Below the pieces are notes generated by a model that was given only the letters and a program-made list of their open reading frames with translations, did no database searches and was not told the origin of the DNA. From Leptodontidium sp. MPI-SDFR-AT-0119 (taxonomy: Eukaryota; Ascomycota; Leotiomycetes; Helotiales; Leptodontidiaceae), in NCBI GenBank assembly GCA_020726505.1, contig JAHLEZ010000001.1, forward strand, positions 186,001 to 250,000: a DNA stretch of 64,000 nt. Direction: 5' to 3'. The position numbers were made by a program, and so were the translations under genes. Below are positions 11,561-22,419 of the stretch, piece by piece (position 1 is the stretch's first letter; every line of letters starts with the position of its first letter).

Positions 11561-12008
11561 TGTCAAACTAATGGTTACACTACGACTTTAATTTGTTCCC
11601 GTAAACTAATATGTACCACTACTGGTGTAGATATATGGGTGACTTGAATACTAACTTCTTTGTCTTGGCGATAAGTCATGGGCCTCGATGGGTACTTTCA
11701 GAATGGCAGTGGAATTTTGCGACGCCGGCGAAAGTGACCTCAATCTTTATGCATACGCTCTAAGAGAATTTATAGTAGCCTCTAACCCCAAAGGTCATCA
11801 AAGCTAGAAGATCGATCTGAAATTATCTCATTGTTCATTTGAGAGCCTCAAGGCAACATCATTGGCGAGTCTAGCGCAGGAGCAGTCGGCATTTGCATAG
11901 TTCCCCGTCTCACTCATGCGGCTTATTTTCGCCGCATGACTGCATTCATAGGTAATACCATTTCCCTCTTTTTATCTGACTCTGCTTTCTTTTTATATCC
12001 AGCTCATC
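11561..12008. other. intergenic region (divergent)
   Basis: About 450 bp upstream of the DUF924 gene. A CTTTTT-rich pyrimidine tract precedes the ATG at 12009, typical of a fungal core promoter. Nothing else noticed. Confidence 0.5.
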
Positions 12009-12812
12009 ATGTCGTCTTTTCAACTCAACAAACAATTCTGCAATCAAGCACTATACGCTGAAATCCGTGACTTCTGGTTCCAAGATATCCCCGAAAAAGC
12101 GACCACAGCACCACCAGCAGTAATCAAGAAATGGTTCGGACATTTTGAGACCGAAGAAGAAAAAGACCAATTCGACCAGATATGCCACTCAAAGTTTTGC
12201 GCAGCTCTTGAATCATTCGGACCTTCTGAATACAAGCTTCCTCCCGCCAGCTCCTGGGAAGCTGAACAAGCCCATGCCGAGGAAATTGCTGATCCTTTCT
12301 TGGCCGACTGCACAGCAACATTTAGCAGCGACGAGGAGTACGAACCAAACTTTCTCAGCATCATCTTACTTCTGGATCAGCTCTCACGGAACATCTTTCG
12401 TCAAGATCAAGCTCAGATATACAACCACTACGACCGAATCGCACGAGCACTTCTCTACTCTATTCTGAAGCTTACACCTCGCCCCGATCTCCACCCCTCA
12501 TTTAGATTTTCTCCTGTCCATAGATTCTGGTTATACATGCCGCTTATGCACTCCGAGCATATCGAAGACCAGGAGAAGTGCCAGGAACTCATGCAGTCTT
12601 TCAGAGAGGAAATGCTGGGGAGAGACGATCAGCCAGGGTTGGATTATGTTGAGATGGCGATAAAGGGTGCTAAGACACATGCGCGTGATATTCGAGAGTT
12701 TGGAAGATTTCCACACCGAAATGAGCATTTAGGGAGGGCGACGACAAGGGAGGAGCAGGCGTTTATGGATGGGGGTGGGAATGCGATGGCGCCGAAGAAA
12801 GCAACAAATTAG
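12009..12812 (+). CDS. DUF924 family protein
   Basis: Single exon, 267 residues, ATG at 12009 and TAG at 12810-12812. It matches the DUF924 (TPR-like, PF06041) family found in bacteria and fungi: FWFQDIPEKA near the N-terminus, IKKWFG, then LLLDQLSRNIFRQDQAQIY (about residues 119-137), then RFWLYMPLMHSEHIEDQEKC (about 176-195), and the terminal GRFPHRNEHLGRATTREEQAF block. These are the conserved motifs of the family, and the length is usual. The biochemical role is unknown. Start and stop are unambiguous and there are no lesions. Confidence 0.88.
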   Translation: MSSFQLNKQFCNQALYAEIRDFWFQDIPEKATTAPPAVIKKWFGHFETEEEKDQFDQICHSKFCAALESFGPSEYKLPPASSWEAEQAHAEEIADPFLADCTATFSSDEEYEPNFLSIILLLDQLSRNIFRQDQAQIYNHYDRIARALLYSILKLTPRPDLHPSFRFSPVHRFWLYMPLMHSEHIEDQEKCQELMQSFREEMLGRDDQPGLDYVEMAIKGAKTHARDIREFGRFPHRNEHLGRATTREEQAFMDGGGNAMAPKKATN

Positions 12813-13046
12813 AAGGGCACAGGTTTGAGATTGTCTAGTTTATGAGAGGAGGAGTCAAAGATGTTGTTTATTTCAGAATCGTTGCTGAATATTTGATTTG
12901 AAAGCTTTAATGAGTATGCCAGTAACAAGTTTGAGATTAGGTATCATGGGTTAATACAGGCCTTCCATTGCTAAAGGACAATGTCCAATTTGAGAAGTAT
13001 CCTAATATTCAAACATACCCGAAATTTTGTACCCAAGCCACATCCT

Positions 13047-13078
<32 letters not shown>

Positions 13079-13352
13079 CCGAAATTTGTAGAAATCATGA
13101 ATAATGATCAAGAGCTAGAAAATCCAACCCCAAGATGTCGAGACCATGGTACCGATGAAGTCATGCAAGAAAAGCTGTTGGCCGTGGGTGAATGCAAGTC
13201 CCCCACTTTTGGCTACAATACACTATCGTCGAACACCACTTTCCATTTCATCAAAGTAGTAACTTCCAGGAAACCACCACGCGATCAACTTTAACCCCAA
13301 AGTCTGAGGCCTCATCAAATATCTCATCCATACAAACAAGTAGTTCCCGGCA
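12813..13352. other. intergenic region with poly-C tract
   Basis: About 540 bp between the DUF924 and oxidoreductase genes, containing the poly-C tract at 13047-13075. No coding signal. Confidence 0.5.
13047..13075. repeat. 29-base cytosine homopolymer
   Basis: An uninterrupted run of 29 C on the plus strand, followed by T and four more C. This is exceptional in this otherwise balanced sequence. Its exact length may be a sequencing or assembly estimate. Confidence 0.9.
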
Positions 13353-14804
13353 ATGGTAGCATATCACGAAGATCTGAAGGGAGGTTTGCTCCCCACAGCA
13401 CCACTTCCGAAGCCTTGCTTGAGTTACTGGCAGCGAACAACACGAGCCTATCCATATCTCAACATCAACCGCAGCACTCCACTACCTTCGTCAAAGAAAT
13501 ATGTTATCATTGGGTCTGGTATCTCTGGTACATTGACAGCTTTCGAGCTCATTGAAAGTGGGGTAAAGGGTGACGATGTTATTATTTTGGAAGCGAGGGA
13601 GGCAGCTAGTGGAGCGAGTTCAAGAAATGCTGGACATGTGAGACCAGGTATGATATTGCAAATGGGATTGCTTTCATGCAGGCACTGATGCATCGTAGAT
13701 GCGTTTCGAGGATTTGGACACTATTCAAAGCTCCACGGCCCAGAACAGGCGTTGAAAATCATCGCTAACGAACGTCTCGTCCTCCAAAGAGTCGATGACT
13801 TCGTCAAGAAACACAACGTTCCATGCGATTTCTATCTCACGACGACTTTCGATGTCTGTATGAATGCCGAATTCGCTGCCTACGAAGCTGAGAACTTTGC
13901 AGCATTCAAAAAGGCTGGCGGGGATGTTTCGCATATCACTTTCTTTGAAGGAGACGAAGCCAAGAAACATACTGGAGTTCGAGATGCAGTTGCAGCTTAC
14001 GAATGGCCGGCTGGCTCAAGCCATCCTGCAAAGTTAGCTCAGTGGTTAATAACATCAGTTATCGAGAAAGGGGTGGAACTCTACACGCATTGTCCAGTTT
14101 CGAAAGTTTCACGCTCAGATACTGGAGAGAAGTTATGGGATGTAATCACACCTCGTGGTGGTATCACTACACCAACAGTCATACATTGCACGAACGCCTA
14201 TGCTTCGCTGCTTTTGCCCCAGTTAGAGCCACATTTGATACCGAATCGCGCACAAGCACACTCATTAATTGCCCCGCCTGCATTCTCAGGACCGGAAGCT
14301 CTCACCAAAACGTTTTCTCTTCGCTATAGTTTGCAGCATTTCTATTCTATCATTCAACGCCGAGGAGACGGTACAATCGTCCTCGGTGTCTCGCGATCAA
14401 ATCCTAATCTCAGCATCGAGACTCGAAAAGGGTGCGTGACGTACGATGATAGCCGATATAACGAAGAGACTCTCGAAGATGCATTGAAGCAGCTGAAGAT
14501 CATCTTCCCTGCAGAAGATGAGAATATCGAGAGCGACATCCATGGCGAAGGTCTTGATCATGCTTGGACGGGAATCATTGGGATGACGGGAGACTTTGTG
14601 CCTTTCGTAGGACCGGTGGAGGGTTTGGATGGACAGTGGATATGTGCTGGCTTCGGAGGACATGGAATGGCTCGTATTTTCACTTGTGCACCTGGCCTTG
14701 CCAAGTTGACTTTTGGACGTGATTGGAGCGACACTGGACTTCCGGAATGCTTTCAGTTGACTTCTGAAAGGGCTGCCAAGATGAAGAGCAAGCTCGCCGC
14801 GTGA
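13353..14804 (+). CDS. FAD-dependent oxidoreductase (D-amino-acid-oxidase/DAO fold)
   Basis: Two exons (13353-13647 and 13699-14804), joined by a 51-bp GTATGA...GTAG intron, give 466 residues. The dinucleotide-binding motif YVIIGSGISG lies at about residues 50-59, and an acidic residue closes the second beta-strand (VIILEAREAASGASSRNAGH). This arrangement is typical of DAO-superfamily flavoenzymes that oxidise amines or amino acids. The C-terminal FAD-contacting block is present as WICAGFGGHGM. Substrate unknown: fungal members of this group are diverse and mostly uncharacterised. Intact. The neighbouring short-chain dehydrogenase is convergent, with only about 160 bp between stops. Confidence 0.85.
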
Positions 14805-14965
14805 TGCATCTCACCAGATTAGTAGATTAGTTCGTCTCCACAACTTGGATGCATTTGGGGCTCGAAAGCCAGAAGGATGAGGACTGGATGGTGAAATGGA
14901 GTGCACCCGACCCTTTGGCATTGGGGTTGCAGGAATCTGATTAGGCTAGAGTTACAGCGACAAGC

Positions 14966-16060
14966 TTACGCATCCAAACCGACCATCTTCAGAGAGTCTT
15001 CCCATAGTTTTGCTTCTTTCTCTTTGTCAAAAGCCCAAACTGCATACCCGTCATGTCCTTCTTTCGCATTAGCCTTCGGAGGTTCTATCGCACAATCCGC
15101 TAGGTAGACCCTTCCAACACCTTCAAAGTCCTTGCCAACGGCGGCCAAAACCGAAGTCGCCGCACCCTGTTCCTCACTCTTCAAAAGATACTCAACACCC
15201 GGTGCCTCTTTCCACTGCTCCATCTGTTCTGCTGGTACATGTATCTGTAAGCTAGTCCAAATACCGCCAGGATGCAGTGACAAGCCATGTAGTCCCTGCG
15301 AGCCATATCGACTCTCGATTTCATTGGCCATGTGGATGTTTGCTGTTTTGGACTGCCCGTAACCTTTCCATGGCTTGTACTCCTCCTCCTCAAAGCTGTA
15401 ATCTCCACGAAAGACATCACAATTCAGATGTCCCATAGACGAGACATTGACAACACGAGAGTGGAACTCCGGGGTCGACGAAGCAAGCAAGGTATCCTTC
15501 AGCAGAATGAAGAACAGGAAATGAGCAAGGTGATTCGTTCCAAACTGCGACTCGAACCCATCTTCCGTCTTCGCCCACGGAGCTGCCATAATCCCCGCAT
15601 TGTTGACAAGGATATTCAAGTTATCGCTCTTGGTGAGGAATGCTTTCGCTGCTTTCCTGACACTGGCGAGGGAATTGTTGTCCATCTCCAATAACTCGAC
15701 ACGGCCAGGCTCGAGGAATGATTTACAGGCTTCTTCGCCTTTCTTGAGGTTACGCACGGTGAGGAAGACCTTTCCACCAGTCGCGGCGAGTGCACGTCCT
15801 GTTTCAATGCCGATTCCAGAGGAGGCGCCGGTAACGATAAAGATTTTGTCCGTCATGGTGTTTTTGCGACCGTAATCCTCGATGATCTGGAGAGCAGTAG
15901 GTCGAGAATCGCCTGGTCCACGACGCTTGTCGATCTTGTGAGCTTCGATGTATCGTTCAGCCATGGTTGAGGTCGTGGATTGATATCTGTGGAATACTGG
16001 TGTATGTTTTGTCTTGAGGTTTCTCGCTGTCAATCGTGCTACTGGAATGAGGAATCTCAT
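14966..16060 (-). CDS. short-chain dehydrogenase/reductase (retinol-dehydrogenase-like)
   Basis: Single exon, 364 residues from the ATG at 16060. Classical SDR motifs: cofactor loop TGASSGIG (residues 77-84), NNAG after the fourth strand, the catalytic serine in VNVSSMGH and the catalytic Tyr-Lys pair in YGQSK, followed by LHPGGIWT. It is therefore an NAD(P)(H)-dependent oxidoreductase of the extended retinol-dehydrogenase/WW-domain-oxidoreductase-like type. Substrate unknown. The first roughly 30 residues are basic and serine/threonine-rich (FLIPVARLTARNLKTKH) and could be a mitochondrial presequence; a second Met at residue 33 (about 15964) would remove it. No lesions. Confidence 0.85.
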   Translation of the reverse strand: MRFLIPVARLTARNLKTKHTPVFHRYQSTTSTMAERYIEAHKIDKRRGPGDSRPTALQIIEDYGRKNTMTDKIFIVTGASSGIGIETGRALAATGGKVFLTVRNLKKGEEACKSFLEPGRVELLEMDNNSLASVRKAAKAFLTKSDNLNILVNNAGIMAAPWAKTEDGFESQFGTNHLAHFLFFILLKDTLLASSTPEFHSRVVNVSSMGHLNCDVFRGDYSFEEEEYKPWKGYGQSKTANIHMANEIESRYGSQGLHGLSLHPGGIWTSLQIHVPAEQMEQWKEAPGVEYLLKSEEQGAATSVLAAVGKDFEGVGRVYLADCAIEPPKANAKEGHDGYAVWAFDKEKEAKLWEDSLKMVGLDA

Positions 16061-16676
16061 GAGGATGATGAGGGTGTTTCGTGTCTTTTGAAGTAGGATT
16101 GATGGTCCGTCGACGTCGGATATATACTCGCCGCATTTACTAAGTCCGTCTGACTCTTGGTGGATTCTAAGTTCTTGGCCCCTCGATCTTGCATTGACAT
16201 GCTCAGCGAGGTTAGAAGCTGGCCTCGACTGACAGAAACTGCATGTTTTGGTTAGCGCTGCGCTAAATCACCCTCGCCAGGTCAAGCCACTGACAGAGGT
16301 TCAGGAACACCGAGTTTCCAAGCGAAAGGAAGTAAACAATGTGATGAAATCATCATCACCAGGAACTAGAAAATGCAGGACCGACTTGTAATCCTTCTGG
16401 ATAAAGTAATTGTGCTTCGCAATAGATCACGCACTTATTTTATTGTCCCCTTAGCCTCAGTCCTCAAGCGCAAGTAGAGTGTGCCCATTTGTCCATCAGA
16501 CAAGTACAAGTCGCGACCAATGACTACGAAAAGAAAGAAGAAAAAAAGTCGTTAGGATGAAAAAGAAGACCACATCTTAGGGCATATTGGTCTTTGATGA
16601 CAGATATCAGCACCGACGTATTCCATTATTCTTAAAATTATAAAATCCAAGCGATTTCTACCAACAATTGCAATCT
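16061..16676. other. intergenic region
   Basis: About 615 bp upstream of the SDR gene and downstream of the hydrolase relic. No coding signal noticed. Confidence 0.5.
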
Positions 16677-17835
16677 TCACACCTCGACAGACCTCTTCTT
16701 CACTTCCTCAAAGGCCGTCTGTGCAGTGACCCATCTCAAATTAAATGTTCCGTCATGATCTGCACCTTTCACGAACTCGGAATGATATTCAACGTCTCCT
16801 CTCACTTCCTCTCTCCAGCGCTTGTCAAACCACATCAGCCCAGCGTCGTTTCCGATCATGGTATCCGTCTGCGCGAAGAACACACCAATCTTCAACTTCT
16901 CACCTCCCGGATTTGTCTCTCCAAATTCCTTGTCAGCTTTCGCCAGTATGGGAACAAACCGATCATAATCTTCCCAAGGACCCCAGTCATGACCATTCCC
17001 ACGCGTCAAGAATAGCAGCGCTTCTTGGCTCAAGCCTTGCACATTCTCCGCATATGCCGGGTCAACAATAACAGGACGCAACTTCTCTTCAAACTTAAAC
17101 TCTTTCCCATTTTCTCTATTCTCAGCCCCATTCATCACTTCGAAAGATTTATTTCTGTGGAATTTTGAGCCGATTGACGCCTCGATACTTGCGACGATAT
17201 TTTCGCCGAAGCCAGTGACGGGCGTCATATTTGCTCGAAACCACAAATCTACAGTATCCAAGCTGTCTAGTACGCCGTTAGGAACGACTTTCATGAGTTG
17301 CATGGCTGTGGCACCCGAATGCCTGGGTGTGCCCCAAGGTGCACAGGGAGTGAGGCATGGGGCATCTCGGGTACAGGAAGTGTCGGAGGTAGAGAATCGT
17401 GTTGAGGGCGTAGATTGCGCCTCCTGACTGCGCAATTATACGGATATGCTTTATGTTCAAGTGTTGGAGAAGAGTGGGGATAAAATCTGAATAATTTTAT
17501 CAGTCAATTATTGCTGATGAGTGGGATATTAAAGAATGTTACTTACCGAGCCACTTAGCAACTCTCTCTGAAGCAGGCACCTCGTCACTACCGCCGAAAC
17601 CGAATCGATCCGGATGGATTATTCTCACTTTCTATTCTACTGCTTCGGCGTCTTTACTAATGTGCAAGTATCTGGTAGAGATCATGGGACAGCAGACTAG
17701 TATCACGGCTTCATTGTCTGTACCGGCTTCGTCTTGGTACCCGAAATCAGCGTATGTGATGTGCAAAGGCTTGGTGCGGCCTTTGGATGGATTGGGAGGG
17801 AGATGGAAGGCACGATAAAATTTATATAACGCCAA
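16677..17835 (-). pseudogene. alpha/beta-hydrolase pseudogene
   Basis: Minus-strand pieces match fungal alpha/beta-hydrolases. N-terminal strands LPPNPSKGRTKPLHITYADFGY are followed by VRIIHPDRFGFGGSDE, an intron at about 17489-17545, then the nucleophile elbow AQSGGAIYALN (Ser in the usual G-x-S-x-G-type position, here QSGG). The C-terminal region has the acid (AQTDTMIGNDAG) and a histidine near the end (VKGADHDGT). Two breaks fall within aligned sequence: an in-frame TAG (plus bases 17632-17634) just before the second conserved strand, and a one-base frame change near 17350-17375 between LRHFLYP and CAPWGTP. The C-terminal 220 codons are open to the stop at 16677. Decay is the simplest reading; an unusual intron is possible for the second break but not the first. 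Confidence 0.65.
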
Positions 17836-19185
17836 CGATTACTCTTGCATCGACCTCGATGCGGAGACGATATCAGCCTGTAAATACAAGGATGCCAGCA
17901 ACTAGACAAAGTTGCCGATACCACGCTTGAATAAGTCTCTCACGGTATTGGGAGAGCTCCTGATCGCTGGTGCAGGGAAATGTCGCTTTGTGCGTTCTCC
18001 ATCCATCTGGAGTGTCGCTGGGAGATACATCGTAATCACCGTCAACATCTGTCCGTCACATTCGCTCACTTGCGCGGCCAAGGAGCTGCCGTCTTCGAGG
18101 AAGGTCGCCCTGTCCAGTGAAGTAGCGGGAACTAGCCAGGCCTTGACTCTCTCCATGGTCACACTGGAGTCAAGAAGAAATAGGCATTGAATTGGATTTG
18201 CAAATGGTTCCCATACAAGCATTGTCGCCATCGGCGTAGCAACAAACCTGCTTAGTCGTGAGTTCTGGTCAAAGTAACACTAGCCAGGGAAAGTGACGGG
18301 GAGGTGCTTCTATAATATCAAAGCGGGCTGCCCTGGGGGCTCAGGCTGAAGGTGGCTTATGTAAAGCAGATGTCTGACAGAGGTTACCGGATTCGAGTCG
18401 ATCAGGATTAGATATTAGCCATGGATGGCGGGGGAAAAGGGATAATGCTCGAGCATATCTAAGTCGGAGATATTTAGAGCACTTAACACTACATCCTTGT
18501 TGGATTACGGCCTCTTAAAGCCGCTGGTAAACTCAATACTCCTTTGACGTTACGAAAAGATCTATCTATCTAGGCTCCTTCCTGGCTCTGTATAGGATCA
18601 GAGGAACTTCTAGGCGGTGGTGCGGGCGGCTGACTGACATCCCGCCCGGTCAGTCGCCCACTTGCGTATTCGATACATGGCCCGGCGCTGTATCGCTTTC
18701 CCGAGACACCGGAATCAGTATAAAGAAACCATAGAATCCGATTGTATCAGCCTCGCGAAACGTTCGAACATGGCGCGATGGGAATTGGGGAAAAGGGAAT
18801 TGCATCTCATTCAATGACGATACTGCTTATAACCCTCCGTCATTTGCGAATCTCCCAGCCCAACCGAAGGAAGTACGCACAGAGCCCGAACCAAGCGTAG
18901 TGCTACGATCATTGCAGGACGAAGAGTAGGTCGAGTGTTCGGCTCACTTTGACTCCAGCAGTGATATAAGTGATTTCGCCAGGAATTAATGGGCGTTCCG
19001 AGACGGTGGGCTAAGATCCGGCCATACCTCATAAAGGAATGATATATGTAGGGCTTTCTGAGTTGTAGAATGGCGCGGACTTAGGCCCATGGATCCTTAC
19101 TACCGAGCATGCCTGCATTATATAATTAGCTGGAATTCAATGTATATATATATATATATATTGTGGCTATAACTTGTTAAGAAGA
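17836..19185. other. intergenic region
   Basis: About 1.35 kb without a recognisable gene. A 109-codon minus frame at 17902-18231 shows no family resemblance. A TA dinucleotide run lies at 19143-19161. Nothing else. Confidence 0.45.
19143..19161. repeat. TA dinucleotide microsatellite
   Basis: An uninterrupted (TA)9 tract just downstream of the Ecm33-like gene. Confidence 0.8.
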
Positions 19186-20869
19186 CTAGTTCAGTGAGAA
19201 GAGGATTGATCTTCTCACGCAGTTGTAGGTGGACCAAACAAGTCGCTTGAGCCGTTTCCTCAACCAGCTCTTGAAAACAAACGAAATAACCATCACCACC
19301 ACAACCAACCCCACCGTAATTAAAAAGCCAGTCCTAAGTGTATGCCCCCTTACACAATACTGCGTCCTCTCTGCATAACAATCCGCCCACACCTTCTCAC
19401 TTACCCATTCCATCCAACCCATCCTATCGAAAGTATTTTTAACCGGGAACACCTTCCCCTCACAGCCAGGCGGGAAATTCGGCCACCTCCTGGCCTCTTC
19501 CGGACTTGAAATGGCATCTTCCCTCCCACAAGAATATTCCCCCCCTACTCCACCGTTACAAAACAGATGCTCCCAACCCTCACACCTTGCCTCCTTCCCT
19601 ACAATCTGTAATTTCCCTACATGTTTAAACTCCGGCATCTCCAGTCCATTTTCCGACTCAAGCGCAAGTGTATTCTTCGTCCTAATTTCCCCCGCCCCCT
19701 TCAAGCTAGGAAAACTGATATTGCTCAATTCCGGGGCAGAATCGAAAGAAATTCTCCCCACTACATTTCTCAGCTTGGGCGCAGAGAAAGAAGTGAGATA
19801 CACAGGACGACAATTCGTACATCGAAAACCCCAACCATCATCTGCTGCCCCTACGTATAAACCACCTGCGGGTGCTGACCAGCTCGGATTCTCCCCTATG
19901 CTTTGCAGTTCCGGGATATCGACTCCCTTAAGACCAGCCAAAGAAACACTCCCAGTAACCTTTTCGAGTTTCGGCAGAGAGAGGTGGAAAGCGGGATTGT
20001 TGGCGTTGATGTGGATGGACCCCCTTCCTCTATCATGCAGTTCTGTTACCAAGGTCAGCGATGGGAAGCTGAGTTTTTTCAGGTTGAGATTTTCCCACAC
20101 AGAGAGGGAAGACAAGACCTCGATATTTGGAAACTCGATGGAAGTTAAATTATTCATGTTCCAGATCTCAATGGATTGTACGAGTCCTTTGAGGGAGGCG
20201 AAGAATGTAGGTGGGGTTATTATCGATGGGAGGCGCATTAGTCTTATTCCGCCGACGGAGGAGAGTTTTGGTGCGTTGATGGTGTGGAGGTTGCCTCCGA
20301 GGAACCAGGCTGTTTGGACGCGTTCTAGGAGGGGGAGGTTGAAGGTTTGTACTGAGGGTGCTAGAGATTGAACATATAACCACCGGGCGGTTTTTAAGGC
20401 GGGGAAGTCTAGGAGGGTGATGTGTGATTGAGCGGGGGTTGGAGAGGTCCAGCCCGGCCACGCCATGCGAATTTCTGCTCTGTCGGTGATCGTTGTTAGG
20501 GTTTTCATCGAGATAGATGTCAGGAGTGGGTTGCTAGTATTGCTGAATGGTGAAATGGTCATCTCTTGGATCTCTCGAGGTCCATCGATTATGAGTGGCG
20601 CAGATGCATTGCTGCCGTAAATGATAAGTTCGCCTTTGAAGGTGTAGCATGTTTTGAGCTTGTCGGCGTCGGCTTGAGAGCGAACTACGAAGTAGTCTGA
20701 ATTGGTAGTCTCTAAGTCGTTCCATGCTCTCGTCAGAGGTGGGCAGTAGGCTATGATGAGTGGAACTGTTGTCTTTTTTAGCTCTGTGATTAGTATTTAT
20801 TGATGCGGGGTGAAACTTACCAACGGCTAGGAAGCAGAACACGAACCGTAGGGCTGCTACCTTAGCCAT
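19186..20869 (-). CDS. Ecm33/Sps2-like cell-surface protein with C-terminal membrane anchor
   Basis: Two minus-strand exons (20821-20869 and 19186-20765), separated by a 55-bp intron, give 542 residues. The joined N-terminus MAKVAALRFVFCFLAVVPLIIA is a signal peptide. The ectodomain carries receptor-L-type leucine-rich repeats as in fungal Ecm33/Sps2 wall proteins: repeated 'x-x-L-x-F-P-x-L' strands such as LSFPSLTLV, FHLSLPKLEKVTGSVSL, FSAPKLRNVVGRISF and ISFPSLKGAGEI, with a cysteine-bearing C-terminal cap (CEGWEHLFCNGG). Instead of a GPI signal it ends with a transmembrane helix (GFLITVGLVVVVMVISFVF) and a basic cytosolic tail (KSWLRKRLKRL). It should therefore be a type I plasma-membrane protein facing the wall. 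Intact. Confidence 0.8.
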
Positions 20870-22068
20870 GAGGTGTTGGGAGTAGATTCACAGCTCATAA
20901 GTTGGAGTTTTGGCGTCATGAGGCAGTGAGGGATTGATCTCAGACCAGCACAGACCGTGATGGTATGATGTTAAGTCTTTGTGAGTTACGATATCAATTT
21001 TGTGTAGTCTCTATCTCGTATTCATAGAGAACCAATTGCGCTACCTCGCCTAGCCACGTGGATATGCCACGTGACTTTCTACTATCTCTTTTCTTGGATT
21101 CCCCAAACTTACTTTCCCAGCGTAACTCCGGCTACGTTGGCTGGTATTCCAACTTCTACAGGCTTACCTTATCATTTAAGTACCCACGTACTTCATCTCG
21201 GTAGTTGATCGCGTAGCTGGCCGGTTCCTGAGACTAAAATTAGTCAGCGAATCAAAAAGAACAAAGAGGAAGAAGAAGAAAAAAAGGGAAAAGATGGATA
21301 CTTTTATTACGGATGAAAACTGGCAGATTGGATTGCTTTGGTCTCAGCTGCTGGTGAGATTCCAAAGTGATTTGACTGCCTGGATTTCTTGAAGCTTAGC
21401 CAGCCTCATTAGCATCGGCAAATCATGGTCGTCGAACCCCGCGACATGCGACATCTCGCAGAATGCAACCTCGACCGCAGGCTTGGCCAATGAGGTTTGG
21501 GGCGCTTTGACCAGTATTCCGAACGGGCACTGAAATGCGCACGAAGCACCAGATAACTAATCCAGCGACGTGATTTCTCACTCACGTGAACCGCTCTTTC
21601 CTAAAACGGCCAAGCCGCAATAGTCATCAACACAGTTGCAGTTAACTGATAAATTAGGGTCTCTAATCAAATAATGCTTTTGCCTGCTATGACGTTTTAT
21701 AGGTATATGTGGATTCACTTGAGTAAGGGAAAGGAAGGTTAAGTACAGGTCTTTATTTACTTTAAAAGAAGAAGCTGAAATCTACTCTATCCACCTGACG
21801 CGGGGCAATCTTACCCCGCTATTGTCTTGGAATTTAAAGGGCTAAAGGAACGAGAACAACTACATTTTGTGTTTCTATTTTCGTCGTTATTCTTTGTTAT
21901 CAGTAATTTAGGGTTTCTCGGATTTGATTTCTTCAAGATTTTTCATATCTAGTGTGTTAAATATCAGCGGTAAGTCTCATACTCTCTCCCAGGATCCGCA
22001 TGCAAACTCGATCATATCGTCCTACTCTTCCCAGCTGAAACTAAGCCCTACCGCAGAATCGGAAAACA
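20870..22068. other. intergenic region (divergent promoters)
   Basis: About 1.2 kb between divergent genes, containing paired CACGTG boxes (see 21053-21075). No coding signal. Long pyrimidine and AAAGAAG tracts. Confidence 0.5.
21053..21075. promoter_or_regulatory. paired CACGTG (E-box) elements
   Basis: Two GCCACGTG words at 21053-21060 and 21066-21073, spaced about one helical turn apart (13 bp), roughly 185-205 bp upstream of the Ecm33-like start. CACGTG is the core bound by bHLH factors such as Cbf1/Pho4 types. Function here is inferred only from motif and position. Confidence 0.4.
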
Positions 22069-22419
22069 ATGTCCTTCCTTAACCTCCTCGTCTCCACCGC
22101 CCTGGGCGTATCACCCGACGAACTATCCGCCGTTCGGAAAACCGCGGAACCGAAGCAGAAACCCAAAGACTCTGTCTCTGCCTGCTCCTCATCAATCTCT
22201 CAAAGCTCTCAAACCGCGAGCTCTGCCTCAAATCCAACTTCCAGCACCACAGAACAGCAAAGGGATAAAGAGACGAAGGAAGCGGGGCCTGAGGTAGAGA
22301 TTTATAGACCGGAGGATAAAGTAGAGGAGGGGAGAGGAGAATTGCCGAAGTATAGCGCGACGAGCGGGGAGTTGCCGAGGTATGAGGATGTAGCGGAAGG
22401 GGCGAAGGAGTCGAAATGA
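22069..22419 (+). CDS. hypothetical small hydrophilic protein
   Basis: Single exon, 116 residues, ATG at 22069 and TGA at 22417-22419. The N-terminus is short and hydrophobic (MSFLNLLVSTALGV). It is followed by a serine/threonine-rich low-complexity linker and a charged C-terminal half with two related motifs, GELPKYSATS and GELPRYEDVA. These resemble PPxY/LPxY-like peptides that WW domains of Rsp5 ubiquitin ligase or arrestin adaptors may bind, which is inference. No family recognised. Intact and alone. Confidence 0.5.
   Translation: MSFLNLLVSTALGVSPDELSAVRKTAEPKQKPKDSVSACSSSISQSSQTASSASNPTSSTTEQQRDKETKEAGPEVEIYRPEDKVEEGRGELPKYSATSGELPRYEDVAEGAKESK

Noticed and set aside
17902..18231. 109-codon minus-strand frame upstream of the hydrolase relic
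   Set aside because: No family resemblance and not joinable in phase to the hydrolase N-terminus.
19511..20371. 286-codon open frame on the plus strand
   Set aside because: Lies entirely antisense to the Ecm33-like gene, whose repeats, signal peptide and membrane anchor are clear. The frame is a low-complexity shadow.
20990..21060. tRNA D-arm/anticodon-like sequence on the minus strand
   Set aside because: Lacks a T-arm/B box downstream; the partial resemblance is probably chance.
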